A stretch of 64,000 bases of DNA. It comes from Subtercola endophyticus. Lineage in GTDB: Bacteria; Actinomycetota; Actinomycetes; Actinomycetales; Microbacteriaceae. The notes beneath the pieces were generated by a model, which was given only the letters and a program-made list of their open reading frames with translations, had not been told where the DNA came from and searched no databases. A program made the translations under genes and the position numbers. Positions 24,741 to 33,172 of this stretch are shown here, one piece after another. The stretch's first letter is position 1. Each line of letters starts with the position of its first letter. The DNA lies in contig NZ_CP087997.1 in the NCBI RefSeq assembly GCF_021044565.1, positions 248,001-312,000 of the forward strand. The letters run 5' to 3'.

Positions 24741-24952
24741 TGAATGTGAACTTGCCACCCGAATTAGAAGGCCGCTTGACCATCAGCGTTACAGAGGCCG
24801 CGAAGGTGCTCGGCGTCAGCCGTGATCAGGCGTACCTCGGTGTGCGAACAGGCGAGATACCCAGCCTGAAGATCGGGGCCCGAATCGTTGTGCCGGTCGC
24901 TCCGCTCTTACGCCTGCTCGGCGTTGAACCGCCGGAGCAGGGCGCGGAATGA
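24740..24952 (+). CDS. Excisionase/MerR-type HTH protein
   Basis: 70 residues. The core ISVTEAAKVLGVSRDQAYLG and GEIPSLKIGARIVVPVAPLLRLLG is the winged-helix pattern of excisionases and MerR-like binders. ATG 24740 shares its A with the stop of the preceding gene (TGATG), so the two are co-translated. It could be the excisionase (far from int) or a partner of the Myb-like protein. Its 3' end overlaps the convergent head gene by 45 bp. Confidence 0.65.
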   Translation: MNVNLPPELEGRLTISVTEAAKVLGVSRDQAYLGVRTGEIPSLKIGARIVVPVAPLLRLLGVEPPEQGAE

Positions 24953-25123
24953 CCCTTTGGCTCTCAGCGGCATAACAGTCTCTCCTTGCGTGAGAACTGT
25001 TTGACGCGATTGGGCCATCCGAATGATGTAGTCGGCCTCAGCCTGGCTCAACTCGGCGCCGCGCAGACTGTCGCCGATGGCCTTGTACTGCGGTCGAATG
25101 TCGTTGCGGTCGTTCACGATCAT
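24908..25123 (-). CDS. Small head-region protein
   Basis: 71 residues, helical and charged (AELSQAEADYIIRMAQSRQ), ending Arg-rich. ATG 25123 follows ATAGGAG. It continues the minus-strand late operon between the MuF-like gene and the scaffold gene; function not recognised. Confidence 0.5.
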   Translation of the reverse strand: MIVNDRNDIRPQYKAIGDSLRGAELSQAEADYIIRMAQSRQTVLTQGETVMPLRAKGSFRALLRRFNAEQA

Positions 25124-25134
25124 GGCGGGGACTC

Positions 25135-26301
25135 CTATCGGATCGGGGTGGGGAGTTTGATGCTGTGGTCGGTCATGTTCAGCTGTTCTCGCCGTGACTG
25201 GCGCAGTAGACCGTTCGCGGCGACGAACTCGCGCACCTTCGCCTGAGCGAGACGCACGTCGGCCTGGGCTTTCCGCTGCGAGTCTGGGTCGATGGCGTAC
25301 TCGAGCGCCCGCTTCGCCTTCCGAACCTGCAACTCAAGGTGTCGCTGCCTCTGTGTGAGCGCATACCCGGCCTGCAACTCCGGTGTCCACTCGCGCGGCT
25401 CCGGCAGCACCGTCACGCCAGGGAACACGGGGATGAGAACATGCCGACACTGGGGGTGAAAAAGTCCCGCAGCGGTCGCCTCAGCGATCGTGCCGTCAAC
25501 AGGCATCTCCGGATCAGCGACAACCCCATCCGTGAGCACCTTGCCCTGCCACGGGAAACACAGCGGGCACGGGTGGCCATCGTCAGGCACCGAGAAGTAG
25601 TCGACGTTGAGCGCGTGCATGCGCTGCAGGTGACTGTCGTTGTACGCCCGCGTTGATGCGGTGCGAACAGCCATCTCCACGTAGGACGAGAGCGCCCAGT
25701 CCCGGCCACTTCGGTCGGTGAACCCGGTGATACCCTGCGACGTGAACACCCGCCACGCCATCGCCTGCGCCTGAGCGGGTGTCACATCGTTCGCGAGCAC
25801 CTGCCGGATCGCACCATGCGGGGCAATCCACTTGTAGATGTCGTCCGGTAGGCGGGTGATGCGGAACCGCACATCTTCGAGCTCGGACGTGATGTCGTCT
25901 CGGATGGCTTGCGCGGCACGCTCACCGTGAGGCATCGACAGATCGAACGGCTCATCAGGCAACGCCAGCCCAGTGCCAGGCGGCATCCGGTCACCACCAC
26001 GCCCGCCGAGCGCGCGTTCGACAGACTTCTCAGCGTCGTTCGCACCCTCAGTGACAGCGGCGGTGATCATCCGGTCAGCGAGCGGATTCGACTGATACGC
26101 CAACCGTGCAGCGACCTGACGAGCCAGACGGCGCAGCTTCGGCACCATGGCCTGCTGCCCATCCAACGTCGCCTGTGTGCGACGCAGAATCGACGACGCC
26201 CCCGACAACAGCTGCTGCTCAGCGAGCACATACAGTGCCGCCAGCTGGGCTGCGAGTGAGTCGCTAGACGGATGCTCCTGCGAGGGTTGCGTGTCCGACA
26301 C
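25135..26301 (-). CDS. MuF-like minor head (head morphogenesis) protein
   Basis: 388 residues from GTG 26301. The central region shows the MuF-type signature: a helix with RTASTRAYNDSHLQRM, then DDGHPCPLCFPWQGKVL and GLFHPQCRHVLIPVFPG (Cys/His cluster). The N-terminal third is helical. A C-terminal charged coiled coil (LTQRQRHLELQVRKAKR) follows. Located between the portal and scaffold genes, as usual. Its 5' end overlaps the 3' end of an inserted HNH gene. Confidence 0.82.
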   Translation of the reverse strand: MSDTQPSQEHPSSDSLAAQLAALYVLAEQQLLSGASSILRRTQATLDGQQAMVPKLRRLARQVAARLAYQSNPLADRMITAAVTEGANDAEKSVERALGGRGGDRMPPGTGLALPDEPFDLSMPHGERAAQAIRDDITSELEDVRFRITRLPDDIYKWIAPHGAIRQVLANDVTPAQAQAMAWRVFTSQGITGFTDRSGRDWALSSYVEMAVRTASTRAYNDSHLQRMHALNVDYFSVPDDGHPCPLCFPWQGKVLTDGVVADPEMPVDGTIAEATAAGLFHPQCRHVLIPVFPGVTVLPEPREWTPELQAGYALTQRQRHLELQVRKAKRALEYAIDPDSQRKAQADVRLAQAKVREFVAANGLLRQSRREQLNMTDHSIKLPTPIR

Positions 26302-26737
26302 GGTCCCTCGCTCTCTGCTCCTTGAGTCGGCTGCATTCGCGGCAGAACCGCGCACCCCGCCAGACATAAGTGTTCGCGTCGGTGTATTCGTGACCGCGTG
26401 GGCAATGAGTAATAAGCGCCGTGCGACGCTGATTGTTCTCGGCGTTCGTGACTGGTTCGAGGTGCGCCGGGTTCACGCACGACCGAACGCGACATAAATG
26501 ATCGATCTGCAGGCCATCGGGGATCGGGCCGATGTTGATCTCGTACGAGACACGGTGTGCGTAGTACTGAAACGACGCGACCGCAGGGCCGATGCCGAAC
26601 GTGCCGTAACCGTTCTCTTTGATGGCCGCCGACCAGAGCCAGCATCCCGACTCATCGACACGGTATTTCGTGGAGAATCGGGCAATCACGCGCTCATCGA
26701 TAGGCGGGTGACTTGGACGAGTTCGGGTACCATTCAC
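26264..26737 (-). CDS. HNH homing endonuclease
   Basis: 157 residues from GTG 26737 (GGAGGG upstream). HNH core: YYAHRVSYEINIGPIPDGLQIDHLCRVRSCVNPAHLE (segments), with His-Asn-His residues in QIDHLC, CVNPAHLE and ENNQRR. A C-terminal zinc motif CPRGHEYTDANTY...CRECS follows. It sits between portal and MuF genes, overlapping the latter by 38 bp, the usual pattern of a free-standing homing endonuclease in phage structural genes. Confidence 0.85.
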   Translation of the reverse strand: MNGTRTRPSHPPIDERVIARFSTKYRVDESGCWLWSAAIKENGYGTFGIGPAVASFQYYAHRVSYEINIGPIPDGLQIDHLCRVRSCVNPAHLEPVTNAENNQRRTALITHCPRGHEYTDANTYVWRGARFCRECSRLKEQRARDRVGHATLAGASV

Positions 26738-26817
26738 GGTAACCCTCCAATCAACTTCTACTTGATTCAGGGCGAGGCCTCGGGAGTGTTCCACCACTCT
26801 TTGAGGCCGTCTTCATT

Positions 26818-28401
26818 CTACTCCGCAGGGTCAGGATCGAACGGCGACATCTGGGGGCTCGGCATCGGATGCCCGAACTCTTCTTTGATGCGCGCAACCT
26901 CAGTGGCGACATCATCCTCGTCGAAGTCGGGGTGGAGGATCGTGACACGCTCATGCACCGACGCGGACTCTGCCGTGTACAGCGCCTGCACGGTCTGCGC
27001 GAGTGCGAGCTGAGTTTCCTGCACCCCATCGGTGAACTCGACAGCGAGATCAGTCGTCACGTTGTGGGCGCTGAACAGGGCGTTATCGACGTCGAGAAGT
27101 TTCGTGAGCAGAACCTCCAACTGGGGGCGCCACTCACGGATCTTCCGCGATCTGGTCATGAGCGAGCGGCGTTCTTTCGACTCGATCTCCGTAGCGGTAC
27201 GCACCGTGCCCGTGTCGCCGACACCGAACGTCTGCATCGAGTAGCCGGCCATCTGCAGGATCTGCTCAATGAGGGTCTCCGCGGTGGCCTGGTACTGCTC
27301 GTACTCGACCTTCGCCTGCACGTATTCGATGCTGTCCGACATGGGAGTGTCTTTGCCAGCGAGCGAACCGGGGAGTGCTGTGTACGCTTCCTGCTCGAGG
27401 TTCCCGATGACACCCTGCCCGGGGCCCGCAGTGTTGAGCAGGCTCTTCGCGATGAAGATGCGGGCCTTCGCGAGCCGGATGGCGCGCACCCACGCGGTCA
27501 TGACCTCGGCGAGCTGATCCATGAGGTGCTCGACACCGTCAAGGTCGGAGCGGCCCAGGTTGCGGCCGATGGGGTCGGTGCGCCATGACCGGTTCGGGGT
27601 CTGGTTCGGGACGTACACGACAGCGAGTCCCGGTGAGAGCGTCGAGATGGTGCCCTCGTCGTTCAGGTCGATGCTCGCGGCGAGCGGCGCTGTTTCCGGC
27701 AGAGTGGTGAGGCTCACCCGAATGCCGAGGGTGTCGTTCGTGCCCTCGTACAGGCCGTGACGGATCACACCAACACCGGTGCCGTCGAGTTCGTGACGTT
27801 CCAGATGCCGGTACGTCAGCTTCCCGACCGTCGACACGACCGACCAGAACGTCACCGCAACGAGACGACCCCACTTGAACTCGGGGATCGCAGTGTCAGC
27901 GTCGATCGAGGTGAGGAACGGGCCATCCGGCATGACCGAGGTGTCCCACGTGACCCGCAGATACACGCCACCAAGCGCAGCGCACACCTCAGCAGCCTCA
28001 GCGAGAGTCGCATGCAGGTTGTCGTCCGCGAGCTCGTTCACACGCTCCTGCGTGTCGTCGTCATCGATGATGATCGTCACCGGGTCAGCGAACAGCAGAT
28101 CAGCGGACACCTGGCACATCTCCGACGCGATCGGCACCGGCAGTTTCGTGTTCCGTTCCGGGCCGACAGTCGGCTGACCAACGAAGAAGCGTTGCAGAGT
28201 GCGCCCAACGGTCGCACGAATACCGCCCTTGTCGGATGCGAAGAACCCGGTACTGTCAGCGGTCGTCCCGCCGCCGTACGCGGCCTGCAGTTTCTCCAGG
28301 TCACCGGAGTACCACGCCGACCACTGCCCCATCTTCGCGAGGATCGGGGTGAGATTCGCGGGCGGCCATACAGCTTTCGGGTCTGATTGGGGCAAAGGCA
28401 C
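26818..28401 (-). CDS. Portal protein
   Basis: 527 residues, the head vertex ring that passes DNA. The SPP1 gp6-like pattern is clear: FVGQPTVGPERNTKLPVPIASEMCQVSADLLF, VYLRVTWDTSVMPDGPFLT, SPGLAVVYVPN and the ATEIESKERRSLMTRSRKI helix (segments). Placed between TerL and the MuF-like gene. Length normal for the family. Confidence 0.9.
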   Translation of the reverse strand: MPLPQSDPKAVWPPANLTPILAKMGQWSAWYSGDLEKLQAAYGGGTTADSTGFFASDKGGIRATVGRTLQRFFVGQPTVGPERNTKLPVPIASEMCQVSADLLFADPVTIIIDDDDTQERVNELADDNLHATLAEAAEVCAALGGVYLRVTWDTSVMPDGPFLTSIDADTAIPEFKWGRLVAVTFWSVVSTVGKLTYRHLERHELDGTGVGVIRHGLYEGTNDTLGIRVSLTTLPETAPLAASIDLNDEGTISTLSPGLAVVYVPNQTPNRSWRTDPIGRNLGRSDLDGVEHLMDQLAEVMTAWVRAIRLAKARIFIAKSLLNTAGPGQGVIGNLEQEAYTALPGSLAGKDTPMSDSIEYVQAKVEYEQYQATAETLIEQILQMAGYSMQTFGVGDTGTVRTATEIESKERRSLMTRSRKIREWRPQLEVLLTKLLDVDNALFSAHNVTTDLAVEFTDGVQETQLALAQTVQALYTAESASVHERVTILHPDFDEDDVATEVARIKEEFGHPMPSPQMSPFDPDPAE

Positions 28402-28417
28402 GTTTGCCCCTTTCGGT

Positions 28418-29689
28418 TTAGAAGCTGACTGCTGTGGGGGCGAGTTCTTCGCGCCAGAGTGATTCGGTCGTGCAGATGGCGTAACGCATGGCGTCGAGGC
28501 TGTCGTCGTTCGACTTGACCGGTTCGTCTTTGCCGAGGAGCGCTTTCTTGTCGTCCCATGAGTACCCGGGCGCCTCAGCGATAACGCCTTGACAGTGGTC
28601 GGAGACCAGTAGTTGACCGGAGCCGAGGAGTGAGGCGATGAGGCTGATGCCGTACTTCACGTCTTTGTCGGCACCCATCGTGTTGATGCCGTCTTCGAGG
28701 AGCTGCGACCGGAGAGACGCGCCGGCCTGGTCTGCGATGACGTACTCGGGTCGCATGCCCGTCGCTTCGGGTGCGTGCTGTTGCGGCAACCATTCCTTGA
28801 TGCGAGCAGATTGCTTCGCGTCGGTGAGGCGTTCCTTCATGACCTTCGGGTCAAGCCTTAGCTCGTCGACCAGATACAGCTTCCGGTCATACCCGAGGCA
28901 TAACGCGACCGCCGACGTCGCATGCTGTGTGCCGTAGTCGATCGCGATCGCAAGCATGCGACGCATCGGCGGCAGATCATCCCACTTGACCACGTGGCGG
29001 GCTGGGTCCCACATGTCGTACACGGCGCCCTCAGCAGCGACCCACTCGCCGAGCACGTTGCGGCGGTAGTACAGGCCCGTGTTCTCACGCCGGATGCCCT
29101 CTTTACGAGCCTCTGACAGTGCCGGGTTGTCGTCGAGGAAGAACTTCCAGACCTTCCAGTCGGGGAGTTCGCCGCTGTTCCACCGGTCGATGAACTTGAC
29201 CTTGAGCCAGTGCGCCGGGTTGTCGGGGTTGGTGGTTGCGAATATCTTCGCGCCTTCCCAACGACGGTTCAGGAGTTGGGTGAAGAAGTCCTCTTGCAGC
29301 AGCGTCGCTTCATCGACATACGCGCCAGCACAGGTGAGGCCCCGGAGCGTGTTCTCCGACCGAACATCCGATGAGCCGAGAACCCACACCTTGCGGCCGA
29401 GGATTGTCGCAGCCTCGGCCCCCGGGGTGTAGGAGACGTACTGTGACCACTCACCGAACATCGTCGGGTCCATCAGTGGGGCGAACACATTCCGGGCCGC
29501 TGAGCCACGTGTGCGGCTGATGACGACCAGTTCACCGCGCACCGTCGAATTCGCGATGTACAGCAGGAACCGCATCAGCGACGCGATCGTCTTACCCGAC
29601 CTGACCGAGCCTTCCCACAGGTTGATCGATGCCGTGGAATCCTTGATCGAATGGAGCTGCTTCGGAGACGGCTCGAGACCGTCACTCAT
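28418..29689 (-). CDS. terL: Terminase large subunit
   Basis: 423 residues. ATPase: Walker A GSVRSGKT (about 28-35), Walker B AYVDEATL (about 127-134), and TTNP coupling motif. Nuclease domain: IAIDYGTQHATS (about 252), VIADQAGAS and DDSLDAMRYAI supply the acidic metal ligands. It packages DNA into the prohead together with TerS and the portal. Overlaps terS by 8 bp. Confidence 0.93.
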   Translation of the reverse strand: MSDGLEPSPKQLHSIKDSTASINLWEGSVRSGKTIASLMRFLLYIANSTVRGELVVISRTRGSAARNVFAPLMDPTMFGEWSQYVSYTPGAEAATILGRKVWVLGSSDVRSENTLRGLTCAGAYVDEATLLQEDFFTQLLNRRWEGAKIFATTNPDNPAHWLKVKFIDRWNSGELPDWKVWKFFLDDNPALSEARKEGIRRENTGLYYRRNVLGEWVAAEGAVYDMWDPARHVVKWDDLPPMRRMLAIAIDYGTQHATSAVALCLGYDRKLYLVDELRLDPKVMKERLTDAKQSARIKEWLPQQHAPEATGMRPEYVIADQAGASLRSQLLEDGINTMGADKDVKYGISLIASLLGSGQLLVSDHCQGVIAEAPGYSWDDKKALLGKDEPVKSNDDSLDAMRYAICTTESLWREELAPTAVSF

Positions 29690-30161
29690 CAGCGAGGCCC
29701 AACGCCTCAGCCATCTTCTCCATCATCGACCGCACTTTCGCCAAGCCAGGGTCAGCGAACTGAGACTCGATCTTCTGAGCCGACACCAGATACGTACTGA
29801 TCGACGACGACAGGTTTCGTTCAGCGTCCGCTGGCGGATCGTCATCGTGCACCAACTCGGAACCGAACTCAGTCGGCATCCGGTAGGTGTACGTGTCCGC
29901 CTCAAGCCGATCGAGGATCTTCTCCGACCGTGCATACAACCGCTCGACGATAGCGAGCTTCCGTGCCTTCAGATCAGTGACGCGCGCCGACGTCGCAGCC
30001 TTCGTAGCCGAACGATCGAACGACAACCCCATGTCGACACACAGCTTGGTTACCGTGCCAGCAGAAACACCAACAGCGGCCGCGATCTGATTCCGGCCCA
30101 GACCCTCACCGAACAGTCGTTTCACGTGCGCGCGTTGCTCGTCGCTGACCGGTCGTGTCAT
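29682..30161 (-). CDS. terS: Terminase small subunit
   Basis: 159 residues. An N-terminal HTH (VKRLFGEGLGRNQIAAAVGVSAGTVTKLC in parts, about 13-42) binds DNA, followed by a helical oligomerisation region (ARKLAIVERLYARSEKILDRLEAD in parts). Immediately upstream of terL with an 8-bp overlap. Confidence 0.85.
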   Translation of the reverse strand: MTRPVSDEQRAHVKRLFGEGLGRNQIAAAVGVSAGTVTKLCVDMGLSFDRSATKAATSARVTDLKARKLAIVERLYARSEKILDRLEADTYTYRMPTEFGSELVHDDDPPADAERNLSSSISTYLVSAQKIESQFADPGLAKVRSMMEKMAEALGLADE

Positions 30162-30195
30162 TGGTCATTCACCTCATCGGCAGCGCCTGGCTGCG

Positions 30196-30699
30196 TTAGG
30201 GGGAGACTGTGGGTGTCTCGGGTGGGTTCGGGAAGTAGTTGGGCTCGTTCAGCCGTCTGAGGTGCTCTCGGTGAATGTTGGCGGCTGCTTTAGGGATGAT
30301 GTAGCCGTTGTCCAGCGGTGCGGGGATCATCGAACCGTTGCCTGTGTTCACGACCAGACCGCCGCTGGCGACACTGGGAATGGTGACAGTCAACTCGGCT
30401 GGTTTGTAGTCCGGGTCATAGTCGGGGTTCTCTTGGCGGACGTATGTGTGGTCGGCGGTGTTTACTCCGAGGCATCCGTCTTCGTCGTATTCGAGGAACC
30501 CTGCGCCGATGAGCTTGTCTGTGAGTTCCTGCCACTCGGCTGTGTAGAGATCTCGTGATGCGATCCATTCGGGCGAACGGGGCACCTTGACGTTGATGGT
30601 CTTCGGGTTCGGGTCTTTCAGGAATGGCGCCATGACCGTGCTGCTGCGGATCGAGTCGAGGGCGCCTTCTGACCATATTTCGGGGATGAACGGTTGCAC
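30196..30699 (-). CDS. Phage hypothetical protein upstream of terminase
   Basis: 167 residues. MQPFIPEIWSEGALDSIRSS resembles the N-terminus of coat-type proteins, but the rest (KVPRSPEWIASRDLYTAEWQELTDKLIG in parts, acidic middle, Pro-rich end) is not recognised. It lies at the head of the terminase group. Confidence 0.55.
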   Translation of the reverse strand: MQPFIPEIWSEGALDSIRSSTVMAPFLKDPNPKTINVKVPRSPEWIASRDLYTAEWQELTDKLIGAGFLEYDEDGCLGVNTADHTYVRQENPDYDPDYKPAELTVTIPSVASGGLVVNTGNGSMIPAPLDNGYIIPKAAANIHREHLRRLNEPNYFPNPPETPTVSP

Positions 30700-30732
30700 G
30701 GTGGTGTTGCCTCCAGTGGGGATGGAAGAGGT

Positions 30733-30903
30733 TCAGCGTGGGCCGTCTGGGCCTGTGGTGGTCACGATCAACTCGTCGTCGATGATGCGGCATTCGTGGC
30801 CGAGGGCTTCGTACTGGTCGCGGGCCTGCTCGAGGCGGGCTAGCGAGGTTGCCCGGATGGTGATCATCACGGCTTCGGGCGGTGTTGGCCCTGGGTGGGG
30901 CAT
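30733..30903 (-). CDS. Small hypothetical protein, start uncertain
   Basis: The 44 residues from ATG 30867 (MITIRATSLARLEQARDQ..., ending GPDGPR) look like real protein; ATG 30903 in the same frame adds 12 residues. A GGAGG site precedes a different ATG that opens a 17-codon leader ending in TGATG at this gene, so translation may be coupled. A second frame upstream (about 31040-30950) also looks protein-like (VNDAPLHVEGFVFEDPH), so 30700-31044 may hold one gene with a frameshift, perhaps damaged when the HNH gene arrived. Confidence 0.4.
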   Translation of the reverse strand: MPHPGPTPPEAVMITIRATSLARLEQARDQYEALGHECRIIDDELIVTTTGPDGPR

Positions 30904-31044
30904 CCGGGGTGGTTCGGCATCGTTGCCTCCGGGGGTGTCTGGCAGGGTGCGCAGGGGTGCTCTCGCCGGAAAGGTGCGGGTCTTCGAACACGAACCCTTC
31001 GACGTGCAGTGGGGCGTCGTTGACGCACCCTGCCAAGATGTGGG

Positions 31045-31554
31045 TCAGGCGGCCAGTGCTCGCCTGCGCAGATACGCTTCGTGTCGAGATATCTTCAAGC
31101 ACGCCTTGCATCGGCGGTGATCTTTGCCGTCTACGATCTGGGTCTGCGTATTCTCAGGCGTGTACTCGTGACCGTGTGGGCAATGAGTTTTGGCGCCATT
31201 CACACCGCGACGAATGTTTTCTTCGCGCGTGACGGGTTCCATGTGCGTTGGGTTCATACAAGCCGTGGTTCGGCATAGATGGTCGATTTGGAGCCCGTCA
31301 GGGATGATGAGGCCGAAGTCTCGGTACGCGACGCGGTGAGCCGGGTATTGCGTGCCGCCGACCTTGAATGTCGCGTAGCCATCCACGAAATCGCCTGACC
31401 CGTATATCCAACACTCCTCATCGTCGGTTATGAGGCGAGACAGCGGATCGTTGAGGTATGGTCGGCCACCATGACGATTGACTCGGCCCCAGAAGCGTTC
31501 GGCGTCGAACTCGTCTAGCAGCCATTGGGCGTCGTCGGGAATAGTATTGGTCAT
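31045..31554 (-). CDS. HNH homing endonuclease
   Basis: 169 residues from ATG 31554. The HNH core AHRVAYRDFGLIIPDGLQID then HLCRTTACMNPTHMEPVTREEN is closely similar to the copy at 26264-26737, and the same C-terminal zinc tail follows (CPHGHEYTPENTQ...CKACLK). It is the first late-region gene, just downstream of a terminator and before the terminase group. Confidence 0.85.
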   Translation of the reverse strand: MTNTIPDDAQWLLDEFDAERFWGRVNRHGGRPYLNDPLSRLITDDEECWIYGSGDFVDGYATFKVGGTQYPAHRVAYRDFGLIIPDGLQIDHLCRTTACMNPTHMEPVTREENIRRGVNGAKTHCPHGHEYTPENTQTQIVDGKDHRRCKACLKISRHEAYLRRRALAA

Positions 31555-31616
31555 ATCAGCACTCCAATGCTGGTCACGCCCGGGCTGTTGGTAGCAGCGC
31601 CGGGACTTTTTGGCAC

Positions 31617-31650
31617 AAAAAAAGGCCGCCCCTGTGGAGGAGACGGCCTT
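31617..31650 (-). terminator. Terminator between early and late regions
   Basis: Minus strand: AAGGCCG and CGGCCTT arms around a loop, then TTTTTTT. The 7-bp stem plus T-run forms a standard intrinsic terminator ending early transcription, unless antiterminated, just before the late genes. Confidence 0.75.
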
Positions 31651-31700
31651 TCTTGAAATCAAGAAGCCCCGGAAATTGACATGAATCACCGAGGCACTTC

Positions 31701-31730
31701 AAGATACCACGTTTTGAACTACACGCGTGT
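31701..31730 (-). promoter_or_regulatory. Extended -10 promoter with palindrome, candidate late promoter
   Basis: Minus strand TGGTATCTT (about 31709-31701) is an extended -10 box. The palindrome ACACGCGTGT (31721-31730) lies where a -35 or activator site would be. The site is in the 50-bp gap after the last early gene. It reads into the terminator at 31650 and then the late genes, so an antitermination-type control is possible. Confidence 0.4.
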
Positions 31731-31738
31731 AATTCGTT

Positions 31739-32395
31739 CTATCCGTGCGCGTCGGCGTGTTGCTTCAACTCCTCTGCGAGCTCGGCGACCGCGTCGTACC
31801 CTTTCCACACGGTCTGGCATGCCCTGCACAGCGCTTGCGGGGCGATCGCGTCGCCTTCGTCTTTCGGCGCCCGGTACTCGACGATGACGGGGAACAGGAG
31901 TTCGTTGCCGTCCTGGTCGGTGTACGCGCGTTTCCCGCACACCGGGCAGGGTTCGGTGATCTCGATTCTCTTGGGGGGTTCGAGAATGTTGCGGATGAGG
32001 GTCGCCCAATGCCGGAGTTCGTCGATGTACCACTGGGGTTCGTTGTCGTACTGCTGGAACGCGACATACCAGCGCCGCAAATCGGTGATGGGGTTCCGGG
32101 TGCGGTCGGCTTTGAACGCGTTGCACCATGAACCGATCGCGGATGCCATTTTCGAGTACTCGTACAGGGCGTCGGAGTCGATGAGGTTCCGGGTGGAGGC
32201 GAGTGCGGAAGAGCCGGCGGCGGTATTTTTCGACGGATTCACGGCCTCACGGAGGCGTTCGAGGAGGGGCGGGTGGGTGACGGTGTGTGTTCGGACGTAG
32301 ATCGGCGCCCGGTAGACGCCGTAGTCGGACATGATGACGTGATGCTCGGACTCCGGTTTCGTCAGCGCGTCAACGGCGGAAAGCAGGTCGGTCAC
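31739..32395 (-). CDS. Phage protein with zinc-ribbon Cys pairs (DUF7341-like)
   Basis: 218 residues, GTG start at 32395 overlapping the previous stop. The helical N-terminal two thirds (LASTRNLIDSDALYEYSKMASAIG, then WYVAFQQYDNEPQWYIDELRHWA) precede a Cys4 zinc site (CPVCGK about 150, CRACQTVW about 190). The family is frequent in actinophages near replication genes; function unknown. It is the last gene of the early operon. Confidence 0.6.
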   Translation of the reverse strand: MTDLLSAVDALTKPESEHHVIMSDYGVYRAPIYVRTHTVTHPPLLERLREAVNPSKNTAAGSSALASTRNLIDSDALYEYSKMASAIGSWCNAFKADRTRNPITDLRRWYVAFQQYDNEPQWYIDELRHWATLIRNILEPPKRIEITEPCPVCGKRAYTDQDGNELLFPVIVEYRAPKDEGDAIAPQALCRACQTVWKGYDAVAELAEELKQHADAHG

Positions 32396-32841
32396 GGGTG
32401 ATCTCCGTTCACTGGCGATACTGAGATTTTAACAGAGACACCCGATACGGGGCTCATTAGTTGTTTCTCCTTCACACGCTCAACAAGGGGTGACGGGTTC
32501 GCGAGTTCGAGCAGCACGTCGGCATGGCACGGCTGATCGGCTGGGCACCAGCAGCAGAGATCTCGACCGCGAATGAGTGGCAGATAGGGTCGCGGCCAGT
32601 CGTCCACGTCGACAACGCCATTCATCCAGTCGCGGAAGTATGCGACGGCCTGTTCGTTAGTTTCCGTTTCGATATTCCCGCGCTGGATGCGATCTCGGCC
32701 TCTCCACCACACGGGCACACGCACCCCGATCGCAAACGGGTTACCGAACTGGCCGGGTCGGGAGACCGAAATTGCGCCCTCTGGCTTCCGCCAGCCCTTC
32801 TTGCGGCTCAACTGAATTCGTTTCGGTGTCTCGTCAGTCAT
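32392..32841 (-). CDS. DUF4326 protein
   Basis: 149 residues. It has the DUF4326 pattern: IQLSRKKGWRKPEGAISVSRPGQFGNPF (segments), a central acidic region and GRDLCCWCPADQPCHADVLLEL. The Cys/His residues in CWCP..PCHAD are the family hallmark. Role in phage biology unknown. Confidence 0.82.
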   Translation of the reverse strand: MTDETPKRIQLSRKKGWRKPEGAISVSRPGQFGNPFAIGVRVPVWWRGRDRIQRGNIETETNEQAVAYFRDWMNGVVDVDDWPRPYLPLIRGRDLCCWCPADQPCHADVLLELANPSPLVERVKEKQLMSPVSGVSVKISVSPVNGDHP

Positions 32842-33017
32842 GAGGGGTCACCGCTGGGCGAATGCCAAGGCCAGACAAGTTGCCGTACTTCCCAGTGAGG
32901 GTCGCGTGAGGGTCGATTCAGTTCGACATACTTCTCTGCGTCGGTCTGCGACGGAAATGGGCCGATGATCCCGAACGGCGAGATGATGACGCACTCTGCG
33001 GGGAACGGTTCGCTCAT
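32838..33017 (-). CDS. Small phage protein
   Basis: 59 residues from ATG 33017 in an ATGA overlap. Short beta/alpha pattern (ECVIISPFGIIGPFPSQTDAEKYVEL) followed by an aromatic C-terminus (WEVRQLVWPWHSP). Not recognised beyond similarity in layout to small phage proteins with one alpha-beta unit. Confidence 0.5.
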   Translation of the reverse strand: MSEPFPAECVIISPFGIIGPFPSQTDAEKYVELNRPSRDPHWEVRQLVWPWHSPSGDPS

Positions 33018-33172
33018 TTGTTCTGCTCTCCCGGTAACTGAGATGAAGGGGTGGAAGCGGTCACCTGATAGCGAATGTTGATCGAAAAACAGTTGGGGCA
33101 CACTTCCGATTTCGAAGACCTACCCGTCGCCCAGCCCTCACCGCAATCGCGGCACTCGAACTCGTAGATCAT
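33014..33172 (-). CDS. Small zinc-ribbon protein
   Basis: 52 residues. YEFECRDCGEGW and VCPNCFSIN give a CxxC...CxxC zinc ribbon. ATG 33172 and the stop both sit in 4-bp overlaps with the neighbours, which supports translation. Likely an RNA/DNA- or protein-binding accessory factor. Confidence 0.6.
   Translation of the reverse strand: MIYEFECRDCGEGWATGRSSKSEVCPNCFSINIRYQVTASTPSSQLPGEQNK

Noticed and set aside
30416..31111. 231-residue minus-strand ORF covering the gap and the gene at 30196
   Set aside because: Beyond its first 60 codons it becomes Arg/His/Pro-rich and overlaps a better-supported gene in another frame.
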